Assembly: GCF_006539285.1 (NCBI RefSeq) | Contig: NZ_BJMS01000022.1 | Coordinates: 1 to 54,290, forward strand | Source of the DNA: Sporolactobacillus inulinus | GTDB lineage: Bacteria; Bacillota; Bacilli; Bacillales; Sporolactobacillaceae | Length of the DNA: 54,290 nt | Direction of reading: 5' to 3' | Shown: positions 43,748 to 54,283 of the stretch, one piece after another | How positions within the stretch are numbered: position 1 is the stretch's first letter | Layout of the letters: each line of letters begins with the position of its first letter | The notes under the pieces: model-generated | The model's database searches: none | What the model was told of the DNA's origin: nothing | The model's input: only the letters and a program-made list of their open reading frames with translations | Program-made: the position numbers and the translations under genes

Positions 43748-44755
43748 TTATCGACGAAGCTTCGGATCAAATGCATCACGAAGCCCATCACCCATGATAT
43801 TAAAGCAAATTAACAGGAGCGAAATAATAATACCCGGGTAAAGTGTCTGATACGGATGAATTTGCAGCATCTGATACCCGTCATTGATCAACGAACCGAG
43901 CGATGATTGCGGCGAACGAATTCCTAGACCGATGAAGCTCAGGAATGCCTCAAAGAAGATTGCGCTTGGTACGGAAAACATAGTGTTAATAATAATCATA
44001 CCGATCGAATTCGGTATCAAATGCCGGAAAATAATACGTCGGTCGCTTGCGCCAAGCGTTCTCGAAGCAAGAACAAACTCCTGATTTTTCAACTTCAGCA
44101 TCTCGCCGCGAACAATTCGCGCCATTGAGAGCCAGCTTGTCGCTAAAATAGCAACTGTAATCGCTAATAGTCCTGGCTGCATAATCAAAATCAGCAAAAT
44201 GATCCAGACAAGGTTCGGAATACCGGCGATGATTTCAATGATACGCTGCATAACATTATCAGTCATACCGCCAAAGTAGCCGGAAATACCACCGTAAACA
44301 ACTCCGATGAGCACATCTGCAAGCGTCGCAATCAAGGCAATAATCAACGAAATCTGCGTTCCATGCCAGGTTCTTGTCCAAAGATCACGTCCAAGCTGAT
44401 CAGTACCGAACCAGTAGGCGGTTTTAACATTCTTTTCTTTGTAAACATCCACGCCATTTTCATGACCGCTGAACGCCGGAATCCATTCCAAACCACTGAT
44501 TTTAGGCGGAAGGTTGGCGCGTGATACATCTTGATTATCGATGTCATAGCCAAAGAAATGCGGCCCAACAATTGCAAAAAACACAATTAAGGCAATAATA
44601 ATCATCGATATAAAGGCACCTTTATTGGTGACGAATCGTCGAAGGGCGTCTTTCCATGCACTGACGCTTTCACCAGCGATCTTATCAGCTGCTGTATCAC
44701 CCAAGTCTGCAAGAGTAAATAAGTCTTTGGTTATGTCATGATTAGACGATGTCAT
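43748..44755 (-). CDS. oppC: oligopeptide ABC transporter permease OppC
   Basis: Membrane subunit of 335 residues. A long cytoplasmic N-terminus and a first helix (GAFISMIIIALIVFFAIVGP) are followed by five more helices and the ATPase-contacting EAA loop (ASRTLGASDRRIIFRHLIPNS). With OppB it forms the peptide channel. Its ATG overlaps the oppB stop by 4 bp (ATGA). Confidence 0.94.
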   Translation of the reverse strand: MTSSNHDITKDLFTLADLGDTAADKIAGESVSAWKDALRRFVTNKGAFISMIIIALIVFFAIVGPHFFGYDIDNQDVSRANLPPKISGLEWIPAFSGHENGVDVYKEKNVKTAYWFGTDQLGRDLWTRTWHGTQISLIIALIATLADVLIGVVYGGISGYFGGMTDNVMQRIIEIIAGIPNLVWIILLILIMQPGLLAITVAILATSWLSMARIVRGEMLKLKNQEFVLASRTLGASDRRIIFRHLIPNSIGMIIINTMFSVPSAIFFEAFLSFIGLGIRSPQSSLGSLINDGYQMLQIHPYQTLYPGIIISLLLICFNIMGDGLRDAFDPKLRR

Positions 44756-45684
44756 GATGGCTTCCCTCCAGACACGCGGATTCTTGGATCAATCACGCCG
44801 TACAAAATATCAACGATAAAAATCGTAACAATAAATAAAGCGGCATACAGTTCGGTTGTCCCCATAATCATCGGATAATCATTGGTGACAATCGCATCAA
44901 TGAATTGAGATCCAATACCAGGAATAGCAAAAATATTTTCAATGACTAACGATCCCGTAACAACAGCTGCTGTCATGGGGCCGATTACGGTAACAATCGG
45001 AATCATTGCATTACGAATCGCATGCTTATAAATAACGGCAGATGTGCTCAACCCTTTTGCTTGCGCTGTTACTATGTAGTCTTGATTCAAGACTTCAACC
45101 ATCTCTGTCCGCATAAATCGAGCGATTGATGCCATGACTCCGACACCAATAGAGATGACCGGTAGTACATGAGTCATGGGGCCGCTCCATCCGATTACAG
45201 GGAAAATTCGGATTTGTACCGAAAAGAAATACTGCAGAATTGCCGCAAAAATAAACGAAGGAATTGAAATAAACACAACGGTCAATGTGACCATACCCCA
45301 ATCAAGAAATCTACCGCGATAAATTCCCGAAATGATCCCTAAGAGGATGCCCAATATCGTTCCAAAAATCATCGATTCAATGCCAAGCTGCATCGATACT
45401 GGGAAACGCTGCATTAAAAATTCAGTGACCGGCTGCATCCCATACTGAAACGAGCCACCGAGATCACCATGAATAAAGTTCCACATATACTGCAGATATT
45501 GGACTGGAACAGGTTGATCAAGGCCATAATAATGCTTCAACTGATTTAACTGCTCAGGTGAGAGACGATTGGCAAACTTAAATGGTGTACCAGGCAGCAT
45601 CTTCATGGACAGAAACGTCAGCGTAACCACAACGTAAAAAGTGACAATCATATAGCCAATTCGCTTTAAAATATATCGGCCCAC
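44752..45684 (-). CDS. oppB: oligopeptide ABC transporter permease OppB
   Basis: Membrane subunit of 310 residues with six helices and an EAA loop (TAQAKGLSTSAVIYKHAIRNA). The N-terminus VGRYILKRIGYMIVTFYVVV is typical. Start taken as GTG at 45684 because GGGGG lies 7 nt upstream and homologues begin here; the frame runs back to 45753. It overlaps oppC by 4 bp. A 178 bp gap separates it from oppA. Confidence 0.93.
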   Translation of the reverse strand: MGRYILKRIGYMIVTFYVVVTLTFLSMKMLPGTPFKFANRLSPEQLNQLKHYYGLDQPVPVQYLQYMWNFIHGDLGGSFQYGMQPVTEFLMQRFPVSMQLGIESMIFGTILGILLGIISGIYRGRFLDWGMVTLTVVFISIPSFIFAAILQYFFSVQIRIFPVIGWSGPMTHVLPVISIGVGVMASIARFMRTEMVEVLNQDYIVTAQAKGLSTSAVIYKHAIRNAMIPIVTVIGPMTAAVVTGSLVIENIFAIPGIGSQFIDAIVTNDYPMIMGTTELYAALFIVTIFIVDILYGVIDPRIRVSGGKPS

Positions 45685-45862
45685 AAACGTACCCCCTAAA
45701 AAACAATTATCTATCTTGTATTTCCTAGTATTCAATAGTAAATAGTTTATCATAGTAAATGAATAAAGTTATTATAAAATTAATGGAAAGGAGAGTACAT
45801 GTCAGGGTCGACACATACTCTCCTTCAAAATACCTCACATATCATCCATTGATTTATATAAA

Positions 45863-47545
45863 TTAGTGCTGTGTAATATAAGCACGTGCAAAATCAATTT
45901 CAGGACCGTATGATGGGAATGAAAGATCCTTAACATAAGGTTTTTCTACCCAAGTATGTCCAGATTGATAGAGAGGAACAATTGGGTATTCGGACATCAT
46001 CAGTTTTTCAGCTGCAAGAAGATTATCCCAACGTTTCTGTTGATCAGCTGTACCTGTAAGTGCTGACTGTAACAGGCTGTCAAATTTCTTATTTGACCAT
46101 CCTGTGGTATTTTGTGGGTTTTTAGAGGTCCACATATCCAGGTAAGTCATTGGATCCTGATAATCTGGGAACCAGCCGCTGAATGCAAGGTCAAATTTGA
46201 ATTCTTGATTAAGTTTCAGATAGTTTGCCCAAGGTTGAGCATTGATTGTTACCGTTACGCCAGGAAGATTTTTCTTAATCTGGTTCGCAACATATTGGTT
46301 TAATTGTTGTGTTGAGCTGCTGTCTTGGCTTAAGAAGTTAAGTTTCAGAGTCTTAATGCCAAGTTCTTTCTTTGCTTTATTCCAATAGTCCTTAGCTTCG
46401 GAAGCAGAGCCAGCTGAGAAGCCATCCGGGTCAGCAGAACGGAAGTCCTTGCCATCCGGACCCGCGACAAAGTTTTTCGGAACAATGTAATCAGATCCTG
46501 CAGAACCGTTGTTTAGAATTGAATTAACTAATCCATCACGATCAATTGCAGCGTTCAGCGCTTTACGCAAATTGAGGTTCTTCAAATTCTTGTTTGTCTT
46601 TTGGTTGATGTATAGGAAGAAAGTACCGGATTCCAAAGCCGATTTCATTTCACTTGCGTTTGTTTTCTTGAATTGATCAACATATTCAGCGGAAAGTCCG
46701 ACTTCATCAATCGAACCTGTTTTGTACAGATTGATCGCTGTACCTTGTTCTTTTACGACTTTGAAGTCAACAGTTTCAAGCTTCGTTGCTTTTGCATTCC
46801 AGTAGTCTTTGTTTTTCTTATAAGTCCAGCCAGTACCTTTTTTCCAGTCGGAAAGGACAAACGGACCACTATAGAGCATTGTATCTGCGGATGTTGCATA
46901 TTTACTTCCGTTTTTCTTAACAACATCTTCACGTACTGGGAAGAATTGCGGTTGAGACAGAATGCTGTAGAAGAATGGCGGGGCCGGTTGATCCAAGGTT
47001 ACTTGCAAAGTCTTGTCATCCAAGGCTTTAACGCCTAATTGATCATACTTGCCATACAACGAATCATCCTGATTTTGGATTTTCGCTGCATTTTTAATTC
47101 CTACAGATGCAAATAAGAAGTTGTAAGCCGGTTTTGCATTTGGATCATTCTGACGATGCCATCCATAAACAAAGTCCTGAGCAGTTACAGGTTTGCCGTC
47201 CGACCATTTTTGATCGCGAAGGGTAAAGGTATACGTTTTCTTATCTGCGCTTACCTTTGGCTCACCTTTTGCCAAATCCCATTCGAACTTGTTGTTGTGC
47301 ATTCTTGTCAGACCGGATTGCGTCATATCAATTGCGTTTGTTGACGTTGTATCGGTTGCAAGATTTGGATCAAGAGTAGGAATATCAGCTGTAATCGCAA
47401 ATTTCAACTCTTGTTTCGACGCTAATTTGTTTGAAGCGCCGCTTTTTTTGCCGCTGTCGCTGCTGCTTGAGCTTCCGCAAGCGGAAAGTACAAGACTCAA
47501 TGCAAGCACAAAGGACAGCACGAGTGACCATTTTGCCTTTTTCAT
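45863..47545 (-). CDS. oppA: oligopeptide-binding lipoprotein OppA
   Basis: Extracellular solute-binding protein of 560 residues, SBP family 5. The lipoprotein signal has lipobox LSAC with the modified Cys at residue 23, followed by a Ser/Gly-rich linker. It captures oligopeptides and hands them to OppBC. In Firmicutes Opp also imports signalling peptides for RRNPP/Rgg regulators, and an Rgg regulator is encoded 2.1 kb away. GGGGAGG precedes the ATG. First gene of the operon with a leader of about 90 nt. Confidence 0.94.
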   Translation of the reverse strand: MKKAKWSLVLSFVLALSLVLSACGSSSSSDSGKKSGASNKLASKQELKFAITADIPTLDPNLATDTTSTNAIDMTQSGLTRMHNNKFEWDLAKGEPKVSADKKTYTFTLRDQKWSDGKPVTAQDFVYGWHRQNDPNAKPAYNFLFASVGIKNAAKIQNQDDSLYGKYDQLGVKALDDKTLQVTLDQPAPPFFYSILSQPQFFPVREDVVKKNGSKYATSADTMLYSGPFVLSDWKKGTGWTYKKNKDYWNAKATKLETVDFKVVKEQGTAINLYKTGSIDEVGLSAEYVDQFKKTNASEMKSALESGTFFLYINQKTNKNLKNLNLRKALNAAIDRDGLVNSILNNGSAGSDYIVPKNFVAGPDGKDFRSADPDGFSAGSASEAKDYWNKAKKELGIKTLKLNFLSQDSSSTQQLNQYVANQIKKNLPGVTVTINAQPWANYLKLNQEFKFDLAFSGWFPDYQDPMTYLDMWTSKNPQNTTGWSNKKFDSLLQSALTGTADQQKRWDNLLAAEKLMMSEYPIVPLYQSGHTWVEKPYVKDLSFPSYGPEIDFARAYITQH

Positions 47546-47639
47546 AAAAGCAATAACCTCCCCTAAATTGCTATCTTTTTTTAGGCCCGTTCCCGCTATA
47601 TTTGTATGTATAACAAGAACAATTCAACCTACAGAAGCT

Positions 47640-47645
47640 ATTATA
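47640..47645 (-). promoter_or_regulatory. -10 element candidate of the opp operon
   Basis: TATAAT on the minus strand, 95 bp upstream of oppA. No good -35 at 17 bp, so assignment is tentative. Confidence 0.4.
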
Positions 47646-47731
47646 CAAGTTATCTGTAATTTTTGCATGTTTTTTTTTTGAATTTTGCTATCTTAATCTA
47701 ACAGAAAATGTAGAATATATTGATGCAAAGC

Positions 47732-47746
47732 TATTTTTTGAAAATA
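47732..47746. promoter_or_regulatory. CodY-like box between oppA and the DUF3899 gene
   Basis: TATTTTTTGAAAATA differs from the CodY motif AATTTTCWGAAAATT at three positions. CodY commonly represses opp genes. The region is very AT-rich, so a chance match is possible. Confidence 0.3.
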
Positions 47747-47761
47747 TATTTTTTAAAATTA

Positions 47762-47770
47762 TGTTATAAT
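47762..47770 (+). promoter_or_regulatory. extended -10 promoter of the DUF3899 gene
   Basis: TGTTATAAT is an extended -10 (TGnTATAAT), 66 bp before the start codon. Confidence 0.5.
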
Positions 47771-47835
47771 TTCTAACAAAAGTTCCATGAGTCGGCCTTT
47801 ATCTAACAAATAAAAAAAATCATTCGAGGTGTTCC

Positions 47836-48225
47836 ATGAGTAAAATTAGATTTAAAACAAAAAATCTGTATCTATTCTTTCTTTTTGTGGAAATTCTCAT
47901 TTCCATAGTCGTGCAGGGACTATCCGACCGCTCCTTTTCTCTAATCACTTTGATCAACCATCTTTCCGTTGTCAGTCTGCTTTCTCTTAACCTTGGACTC
48001 ATTATTTTCATCATTCAAGGCGGCTTTTTCGACGGAATGACGTACAGCTTTAAACGGGTCGCGCGTGCCTTTAGAAAAAAACAGCTTGGGGAGCAGGAAG
48101 CTGAGGCGCCGCTTGCCGAGATGAAGCACCGTGAAGGATCGCAGCGCTGGCCGATTACCTGGCCGCTGATTCTTTCCAGTTTGGTCTTGTTTGTTACAAC
48201 GGTTTTAATCTCGCTTGCTCTTTAA
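47836..48225 (+). CDS. DUF3899 family membrane protein
   Basis: Protein of 129 residues. Two N-terminal helices (LFFLFVEILISIVVQGL; VSLLSLNLGLIIFIIQGGFF) are followed by the family-like FFDGMTYSFKRVARAF, a charged loop, and a C-terminal helix (PLILSSLVLFVTTVLISLAL). Function unknown. GAGGTG lies 4 nt before the ATG. It diverges from oppA and stands just upstream of the T-box promoter of trpS, so it may be read as a separate unit. Confidence 0.75.
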   Translation: MSKIRFKTKNLYLFFLFVEILISIVVQGLSDRSFSLITLINHLSVVSLLSLNLGLIIFIIQGGFFDGMTYSFKRVARAFRKKQLGEQEAEAPLAEMKHREGSQRWPITWPLILSSLVLFVTTVLISLAL

Positions 48226-48241
48226 CTTTTTAAAAGTGAAG

Positions 48242-48270
48242 TTGCATGAAAAAAGAATATTGACTATAAT
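48242..48270 (+). promoter_or_regulatory. sigma-A promoter of the T-box/trpS unit
   Basis: TTGCAT - 17 bp - TATAAT (4/6 and 6/6), right upstream of the T-box leader. Confidence 0.75.
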
Positions 48271-48277
48271 ATTCAGC

Positions 48278-48575
48278 AATAACAGTGTATATGAAGCAAT
48301 GATAAAGAAGAGTACCTTGCAGAAAGTCCTCAGAGAACTTCGGACTTGGTGAGACCGGGGTGACGGACTGCATGGGAATGGACTTTTGAGCTGCAATCCG
48401 AACCTCAGAATCAAATCTGTCAGTAGGCATTGACGCATCCATGCGTTATCATGGTGATGATTCTCGTTTTGTAAGGATCAGATAAGCTGTTTCTGTTTTG
48501 CAGAAAAATCAGGGTGGTACCGCGGTCTATTCGTCCCTTGTGGATGGATAGGCCTTTTTATATATTCAAAAAAAT
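48278..48575 (+). ncRNA. T-box leader (tRNA-Trp sensing)
   Basis: A leader of about 300 nt carries the universal T-box AGGGTGGTACCGCG (48511-48524), which pairs with the free CCA end of uncharged tRNA. The end of the leader folds as either antiterminator or terminator (GGTCTATTCGTCC with GGATAGGCC, then T-run). Within stem I a TGG codon at 48379-48381 in GGAATGGAC is the likely specifier, consistent with trpS downstream. The exact stem I fold was not computed. Confidence 0.93.
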
Positions 48576-48594
48576 CGAAAACACAGAAAGGTGA

Positions 48595-49593
<999 letters not shown>

Positions 49594-49604
49594 TCAAGAA
49601 TCCA

Positions 49605-49656
49605 AAAAGACAGCCGCTTTGATGGACGACATCAAAACAGCTGTCTTTTCTATTTA
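49605..49656. terminator. bidirectional terminator
   Basis: AAAAGACAGC pairs with GCTGTCTTTT and an inner TTTGATG with CATCAAA. It lies between convergent trpS and the rgg-type gene. Confidence 0.88.
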
Positions 49657-49661
49657 TTCGC

Positions 49662-50537
49662 TCAATCCTTTTTTACTATAGTAGAATTAAGGACATCCTG
49701 AAGGTAGTTCGCATGAGTCGCAGCTTGTGAAACACTTTCTAATTCGGTAAAGATCTGAATGGCTTGCCGCGCCATCGATTCACCTCTCTTGCGATAGCCT
49801 TGTTTAATCAGATAGATCCCTCTTAAATAAATCAGTTTAATCTTCATATAAGAGTCGTTCTCTTTATTAATCGAATCGTTTAAGAGAACAAGAAACGTAT
49901 TGGCCTCCGCTAAACGGCCAACTTCCATCAGAACGGTTGCCGTGTTCATTAGGATGAGTTGTTTCTTGTCGAGCCCGATCTCAAGTGGCTGATAGTCCAT
50001 GCTCTTCTCATAAGCCATTCGTGAAAATTTAATGATCAGCTCGGGAGGAAAGGAGTACATTGAGTTTGCATAAACCACCAGCTCGTAATACCCCCAAATC
50101 GTTACGCGTTCAAGATAATCGCTTAAAATACGTACATCGTTCGGATCGGGATCCTGCTTTGAAATACGATGCGCGTAAAGGGCTGCGAGCGCTGAAAAGT
50201 GAAGATAGTGATCGCGTTTCTTCCTATTATAGTAGTCACGCATTTTTTCACGAGTGACTTGAAGCATATGAAGATTATCTTCCATAACGTATCTTTTTAA
50301 ATGCGTAAAGAAATCTTGAAAGTCGCCGACCTCATAACCATTACTAATATAAAGAAATTCATCGACACTCACATGCAGCCTCTCAAGCAAATGAAGCAAA
50401 TGTGTGAAGGATATATCACAGTCTTCACGTTCAAATCGTGAAAGAAAAGCAACAGAGACTTCACCTTGGGCAAGTTCATTAAGTGTCATTTTTTTCGATT
50501 TTCGCAGAAATCGTAATGTTGCGCCCGGATGTTTCAT
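49662..50537 (-). CDS. Rgg/GadR/MutR family peptide-responsive regulator
   Basis: Protein of 291 residues. An N-terminal helix-turn-helix (RFLRKSKKMTLNELAQGEVS, VAFLSRFEREDCDISFTHLL) precedes an all-helical TPR-like domain (about 70-290), the RRNPP layout of Rgg proteins. Such regulators usually bind short peptides imported by Opp. No obvious pheromone gene was found next to it. AGGAG precedes the ATG. It sits between trpS and yjbA, where B. subtilis has no such gene as I recall, so it is probably an insertion. Confidence 0.85.
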   Translation of the reverse strand: MKHPGATLRFLRKSKKMTLNELAQGEVSVAFLSRFEREDCDISFTHLLHLLERLHVSVDEFLYISNGYEVGDFQDFFTHLKRYVMEDNLHMLQVTREKMRDYYNRKKRDHYLHFSALAALYAHRISKQDPDPNDVRILSDYLERVTIWGYYELVVYANSMYSFPPELIIKFSRMAYEKSMDYQPLEIGLDKKQLILMNTATVLMEVGRLAEANTFLVLLNDSINKENDSYMKIKLIYLRGIYLIKQGYRKRGESMARQAIQIFTELESVSQAATHANYLQDVLNSTIVKKD

Positions 50538-50573
50538 CGCTTCTCCTTTTTAATATAGTTAAATTTTAATTCT

Positions 50574-50602
50574 ATAATACGAACTTATCACCCATTTGTC
50601 TA
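50574..50602 (-). promoter_or_regulatory. sigma-A promoter of the rgg-type gene
   Basis: On the minus strand TAGACA - 17 bp - TATTAT (5/6 and 5/6), about 37 bp upstream of the ATG. Confidence 0.65.
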
Positions 50603-50655
50603 TAGCGACTACTTGTTGAGAAAAAAATCAGCATCGTTAAGGTTAGTCTAAAAAA

Positions 50656-50912
50656 AGTTAAGAAAAACCAGGCTACACCTAGTCCTTACTTCCGCAGGAT
50701 GCGGTTTTGATTCATTACCTTATGCACGACGGGCACTCCAGCTGCTCGCTTGCCGCGAGCGCACCGCGAGCCTCCTCAGACAGGCAGGTATCTGCGGGGT
50801 CTCCTCTTTGGCCTGTGATCAACAGAGACGCTCCGCAGGCGCCAGAGCATCTGCGCGTTTGATGCACAGTCTTTTCCGCGACCAAATATCACATACTATC
50901 CTTACCTGATCG
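50656..50912 (+). repeat. dispersed intergenic repeat, composite copy (modules C, A, B, tail)
   Basis: Head AGAAAAACCAGGCTACACCT, then GTCCTTACTTCCGCAGGATG (as at 15340). Next GCTTGCCGCGAGCGCACCGC and GTGATCAACAGAG (as at 34869), then ACGCTCCGCAGGCGCC to TTTGATGCAC (as at 14761) and the tail TATCACATACTATCC. It is the copy that joins all the short modules. Non-coding; it fills most of the 542 bp gap between yjbA and the rgg-type gene. Confidence 0.7.
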
Positions 50913-51036
50913 TCCGGCTTCCTTCAGATTCAGCCTCGCGATGTACACCTTTGCCCTTGGCTAACAGTTCCGACTGCTGAGGGCTGTAGCGAACTTTCAC
51001 CGCCTAGCCGTCGCACATGCCGGCACACTAAAAAAA

Positions 51037-51063
51037 GAGGATCAAGTAAAAAACTTGACCCTC
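51037..51063 (-). terminator. terminator of yjbA
   Basis: GAGG-a-TCAAGT pairs with ACTTGA-c-CCTC; on the minus strand it runs into T-rich sequence. Confidence 0.8.
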
Positions 51064-51079
51064 CCTACTGCACTTTCGT

Positions 51080-51829
51080 TTAGTTCACTTTTGAACCTTT
51101 TTCAAGTTCCCACAGTTTTTCAAAATAGGCTTGTCCTTTTACCATACGCTCGCAGAGATCACTATGTTTGGCCGACCATCCGGGAATCATTCCTTCCACC
51201 AGTCCCTGCCATGCTTCCTCAAAACGCAGCGTCCTGCTTTGCAGATAGCGTGTTGGATACCATTCTGTATACCAATAGCGCATTTCCTCAACATTCTTTG
51301 AGGCGTGAAGTTGATCCAGGGCCATGAACAGCAGCTGCTTCAGCTGCCGTTCCTTACGCGTTAACCCGATCATCCACTTAGGATCTAGCGACAACATGTG
51401 GTATTCTTTCTTTCGGATCGCTGCATCAGGAAGCGGATAAGAAGCGGTCTCTAATTTTTCTGCTTTTTGCAAGATCAGACTTTCTTGTCGCGGAATCAGT
51501 CTGCTCTTGCGAACGGGGATGGTATAGCCAAGTGTATCAGCGACAATACAACGTTCCCCGTCGGTTGCAATGAAACAATATTCGATGATTTCTCGTTGAT
51601 TATTCTTACAGATAACGCTTCGATTGCGCACATCCTTTAGCAATTCCTGAGGCAGGTCCTGCAAGTTGTTTTCAATGTAATTCAGGAGCGGTTTCTCCAC
51701 TCGAATTAGTGGGGTCTGATCAAGCAGTTCAATGAAATCATGTTTGCGCCACTCGTAAAATTCGCAAACATTATAACTGTTTTCTTCTCCCTCAAACCAG
51801 TTGACCCAGATATCACTGACGATCTCCAT
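51080..51829 (-). CDS. yjbA: YjbA family protein (DUF3603)
   Basis: Protein of 249 residues, function unknown. It shows the family stretches YNVCEFYEWRKHDFIELLDQ, DTLGYTIPVRKSRLIPRQE, GLTRKERQLKQLLFMALDQL and RYWYTEWYP. No signal or membrane helix, so cytoplasmic. It keeps the B. subtilis position between the fab genes and trpS, but here the rgg-type gene and a repeat lie between it and trpS. Confidence 0.88.
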   Translation of the reverse strand: MEIVSDIWVNWFEGEENSYNVCEFYEWRKHDFIELLDQTPLIRVEKPLLNYIENNLQDLPQELLKDVRNRSVICKNNQREIIEYCFIATDGERCIVADTLGYTIPVRKSRLIPRQESLILQKAEKLETASYPLPDAAIRKKEYHMLSLDPKWMIGLTRKERQLKQLLFMALDQLHASKNVEEMRYWYTEWYPTRYLQSRTLRFEEAWQGLVEGMIPGWSAKHSDLCERMVKGQAYFEKLWELEKGSKVN

Positions 51830-51934
51830 GAGATTCCATCTCCTCTGTTTGTTTTGCCAACATTATGGTCATTATTGGAAGATTTTATTCGCTGTCATAC
51901 ATTTATTGTCTGCTCGATTAAGATGCACTTTAAA

Positions 51935-51980
51935 CGTAAAAATGCCACCTCCGCAAATAGTTTGCGGAAATGACATTTAC
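51935..51980. terminator. terminator after fabF
   Basis: GTAAAAATG and TCCGCAAA pair with TTTGCGGA and CATTTAC around a TAG loop. Placed 18 bp past the fabF stop. Confidence 0.75.
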
Positions 51981-51997
51981 GCTGTTTCGCAGTTTTT

Positions 51998-53236
51998 TCA
52001 AGCCTCAAACTTTTTAAAGACGAGCGTTGCATTATGGCCGCCGAAACCGAAGGAGTTGCTCAATGCAACGCGAACGGGCTTATTAATCGCTTCGTTAGGC
52101 ACATAATTGAGATCACACGCTTCATCCGGTGTCTCGTAGTGAATCGTTGGGGGAACGATCCCCGTTCCAATCGCTTTAATGGAGAGAATAGCCTCGACAC
52201 CGCCAGATGCACCAAGCAAGTGTCCCATCATCGATTTCGTCGAACTGATGGCCAAATCATAGGCCTTCTCACCAAAAACCGTCTTCACAGCGCCTGTTTC
52301 TGTGGAATCATTCGCTTGTGTACTTGTTCCGTGAGCATTCACATAGTCAACATCGTCTGGAGTAATTCTGGCATCTTCAAGTGCCATACGCATGGCGCGA
52401 ACCGCCCCTTTGCCTTCCGGATCCGGACGTGTGACATGGAATGCATCACTGGTTGCCCCATATCCGGAAATTTCCGCATAGATATGTGCGCCGCGCTTTT
52501 GTGCAGATTCCAAAGATTCAAGCAACAGTACGCCTGCGCCTTCCCCCATGACAAATCCGTCGCGGTTTTTATCAAATGGGCGGCAAGCAGTTTCCGGATC
52601 CGGATTCGTCGAAAGCGCCCGTGCCGATGTGAAACCGGCAAAGGACATATTGGTCAGTGGCGCTTCACTGCCACCGCAGATGATGGCGTCATTATCGCCC
52701 CGCTGAATCGCTTTATATGCGCTGCCGATTGAGTCGGATCCGGTTGCACAAGCAGTCACCGTACACGAATTGATTCCTTTGGTTCCCAAAAGAATCGACA
52801 CTTGGCCGGAAGCCATATCCGGTATCATCATCGGAACGAAGAATGGGCTGACACGTCGGAATCCGCGTTTCATCGCAACCGTCAATTCTTTTTCATAAGT
52901 TTCCATGCCGCCAATTCCCGAACCAATCCACACGCCGGTACGTTCTGCATTCGTTTCATCAATTGTATACTTTGCATCGGCAACAGCCATTTTTGATGCA
53001 GCCACTGCAAACTGTGAAAATCGATCCATGCGAAGTACATCTTTACGATCGATATATTTTTCAGGATCAAAGTCCTTCACTTCACCGGCAACCTTGGCAC
53101 GAAAATCATCAGGATTAACACGTGTAACAATGCCGATTCCTGATTTTCCGTTAATCGCATTCGTCCATGTTGTCGCAACATCGTTGCCAAGCGGAGTTAC
53201 TGCGCCAAGACCGGTCACAACGACTCTTCTGTTCAT
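51998..53236 (-). CDS. fabF: 3-oxoacyl-[acyl-carrier-protein] synthase II
   Basis: Elongating condensing enzyme of 412 residues. The Cys-His-His triad is Cys163 (TACATGSDS), His302 (NAHGTST) and His339 (GHLLGASG). It extends acyl-ACP with malonyl-ACP. AAGGAGAG lies 6 nt before the ATG. It starts 60 bp after fabH in the same direction; the two form the conserved fabH-fabF operon for initiating and elongating fatty acids, with FabI elsewhere in the window closing the cycle. Confidence 0.97.
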   Translation of the reverse strand: MNRRVVVTGLGAVTPLGNDVATTWTNAINGKSGIGIVTRVNPDDFRAKVAGEVKDFDPEKYIDRKDVLRMDRFSQFAVAASKMAVADAKYTIDETNAERTGVWIGSGIGGMETYEKELTVAMKRGFRRVSPFFVPMMIPDMASGQVSILLGTKGINSCTVTACATGSDSIGSAYKAIQRGDNDAIICGGSEAPLTNMSFAGFTSARALSTNPDPETACRPFDKNRDGFVMGEGAGVLLLESLESAQKRGAHIYAEISGYGATSDAFHVTRPDPEGKGAVRAMRMALEDARITPDDVDYVNAHGTSTQANDSTETGAVKTVFGEKAYDLAISSTKSMMGHLLGASGGVEAILSIKAIGTGIVPPTIHYETPDEACDLNYVPNEAINKPVRVALSNSFGFGGHNATLVFKKFEA

Positions 53237-53296
53237 TCAATTCTCTCCTTGCAATAGGATTTAAAATGCATAAAATGTTCATGAATCCACTTGCGT

Positions 53297-54232
53297 TTAT
53301 TTTCCCCATTTGAGTGTCAGCGCACCCCACGTCAATCCGCCGCCGAAGCCGACCATAACAATCAGATCACCATCTTTAATCTTTCCTTCTTCAAGCGCAT
53401 CGGCTAATGCGAGCGGAATGGATGAAGCCGATGTATTGCCATATTTTTGTATGGTTTTAATCATTTTCTCTTCAGGTATCCCAAGTCGTTCACGGGAAGC
53501 TTCCATAATCCGGATGTTGGCTTGATGCGGGATCAAATAGTCAATATCTTCCTTTTTGAGTCCTGCTTTTTCAGCAACGTGAACAGCCGATTCACCCATC
53601 TGGCGAACCGCAAACTTGAAGACTTCCCGACCATTCATTTTGATAAATTGATCCTCTTGATAGAGATATTTACCGCCATTCCCGTCCGCACCAAGTTCAA
53701 AGGATAAGATTCCTTTTCCGTCCGAAACGGGACCCATAACCGCTGCTGCAGCTGCATCCCCAAAGAGAACCGCTGTTCCGCGATCCTCCCAGTTGGTGAT
53801 TTTCGACAGCTTTTCAACGCCGACGATGAGTACATGACGATACGTATTGTTGTCGATAAATTGTTTGGCAGTAACCATTCCGTACATAAACCCGGAACAT
53901 GCGGCACTAATATCCATAGCGGGTACATGATTTGCTTCTAACCGTTCTTGAAGCATGCAGGCAACCGATGGAAATGGATGATCCGGCGTTACCGTAGCAA
54001 CAAGAATGAGATCGATATCTTTCGCAGTCAAACCGGCATTATGAATTGCTTTTTTTGCTGCTTCAAACGCCATATCCGAGGTATTCGTTTGCTCGTCGGC
54101 AATTCTCCGTTCAGAAATGCCGGTTCTTGTCCGAATCCACTCATCAGAAGTATCCATTCTTTTTTCTAAATCCGTATTCGTAACCACATGTTCAGGAACA
54201 AACTTGCCCATTCCTAATATTCCTGCGGACAT
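53297..54232 (-). CDS. fabH: 3-oxoacyl-[acyl-carrier-protein] synthase III
   Basis: Initiating condensing enzyme of 311 residues. Triad Cys112 ([11 protein letters not shown]), His236 (IPHQANIRI) and Asn266 (YGNTSASS). It joins an acyl-CoA primer to malonyl-ACP; in Bacillales the primer is often branched. Start taken as ATG at 54232 (GAGAGGGG upstream, [15 protein letters not shown] is the normal N-terminus); the frame is open to 54283. A FapR-like site lies 35 bp further upstream at the window edge. Confidence 0.96.
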   Translation of the reverse strand: MSAGILGMGKFVPEHVVTNTDLEKRMDTSDEWIRTRTGISERRIADEQTNTSDMAFEAAKKAIHNAGLTAKDIDLILVATVTPDHPFPSVACMLQERLEANHVPAMDISAACSGFMYGMVTAKQFIDNNTYRHVLIVGVEKLSKITNWEDRGTAVLFGDAAAAAVMGPVSDGKGILSFELGADGNGGKYLYQEDQFIKMNGREVFKFAVRQMGESAVHVAEKAGLKKEDIDYLIPHQANIRIMEASRERLGIPEEKMIKTIQKYGNTSASSIPLALADALEEGKIKDGDLIVMVGFGGGLTWGALTLKWGK

Positions 54233-54266
54233 CCGCAATTCCCCTCTCAGATCATAACAATATATA

Positions 54267-54283
54267 TAAAGACTTGGTAACAA
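54267..54283 (-). promoter_or_regulatory. possible FapR operator upstream of fabH
   Basis: On the minus strand TTGTTACCAAGTCTTTA matches 13 of 17 positions of the FapR site TTAGTACCTAGTCTTAA as I recall it. FapR controls fabH-fabF in B. subtilis through malonyl-CoA. The site is cut close to the window end. Confidence 0.35.

Noticed and set aside
50620-50660. Short pheromone ORF (TTG start) next to the rgg-type gene
   Set aside because: A 12-codon frame exists but lacks a ribosome site and the hydrophobic character of known short peptides.
52034-52732. 232-codon plus-strand ORF inside fabF
   Set aside because: Antisense shadow of fabF with no protein-like pattern.
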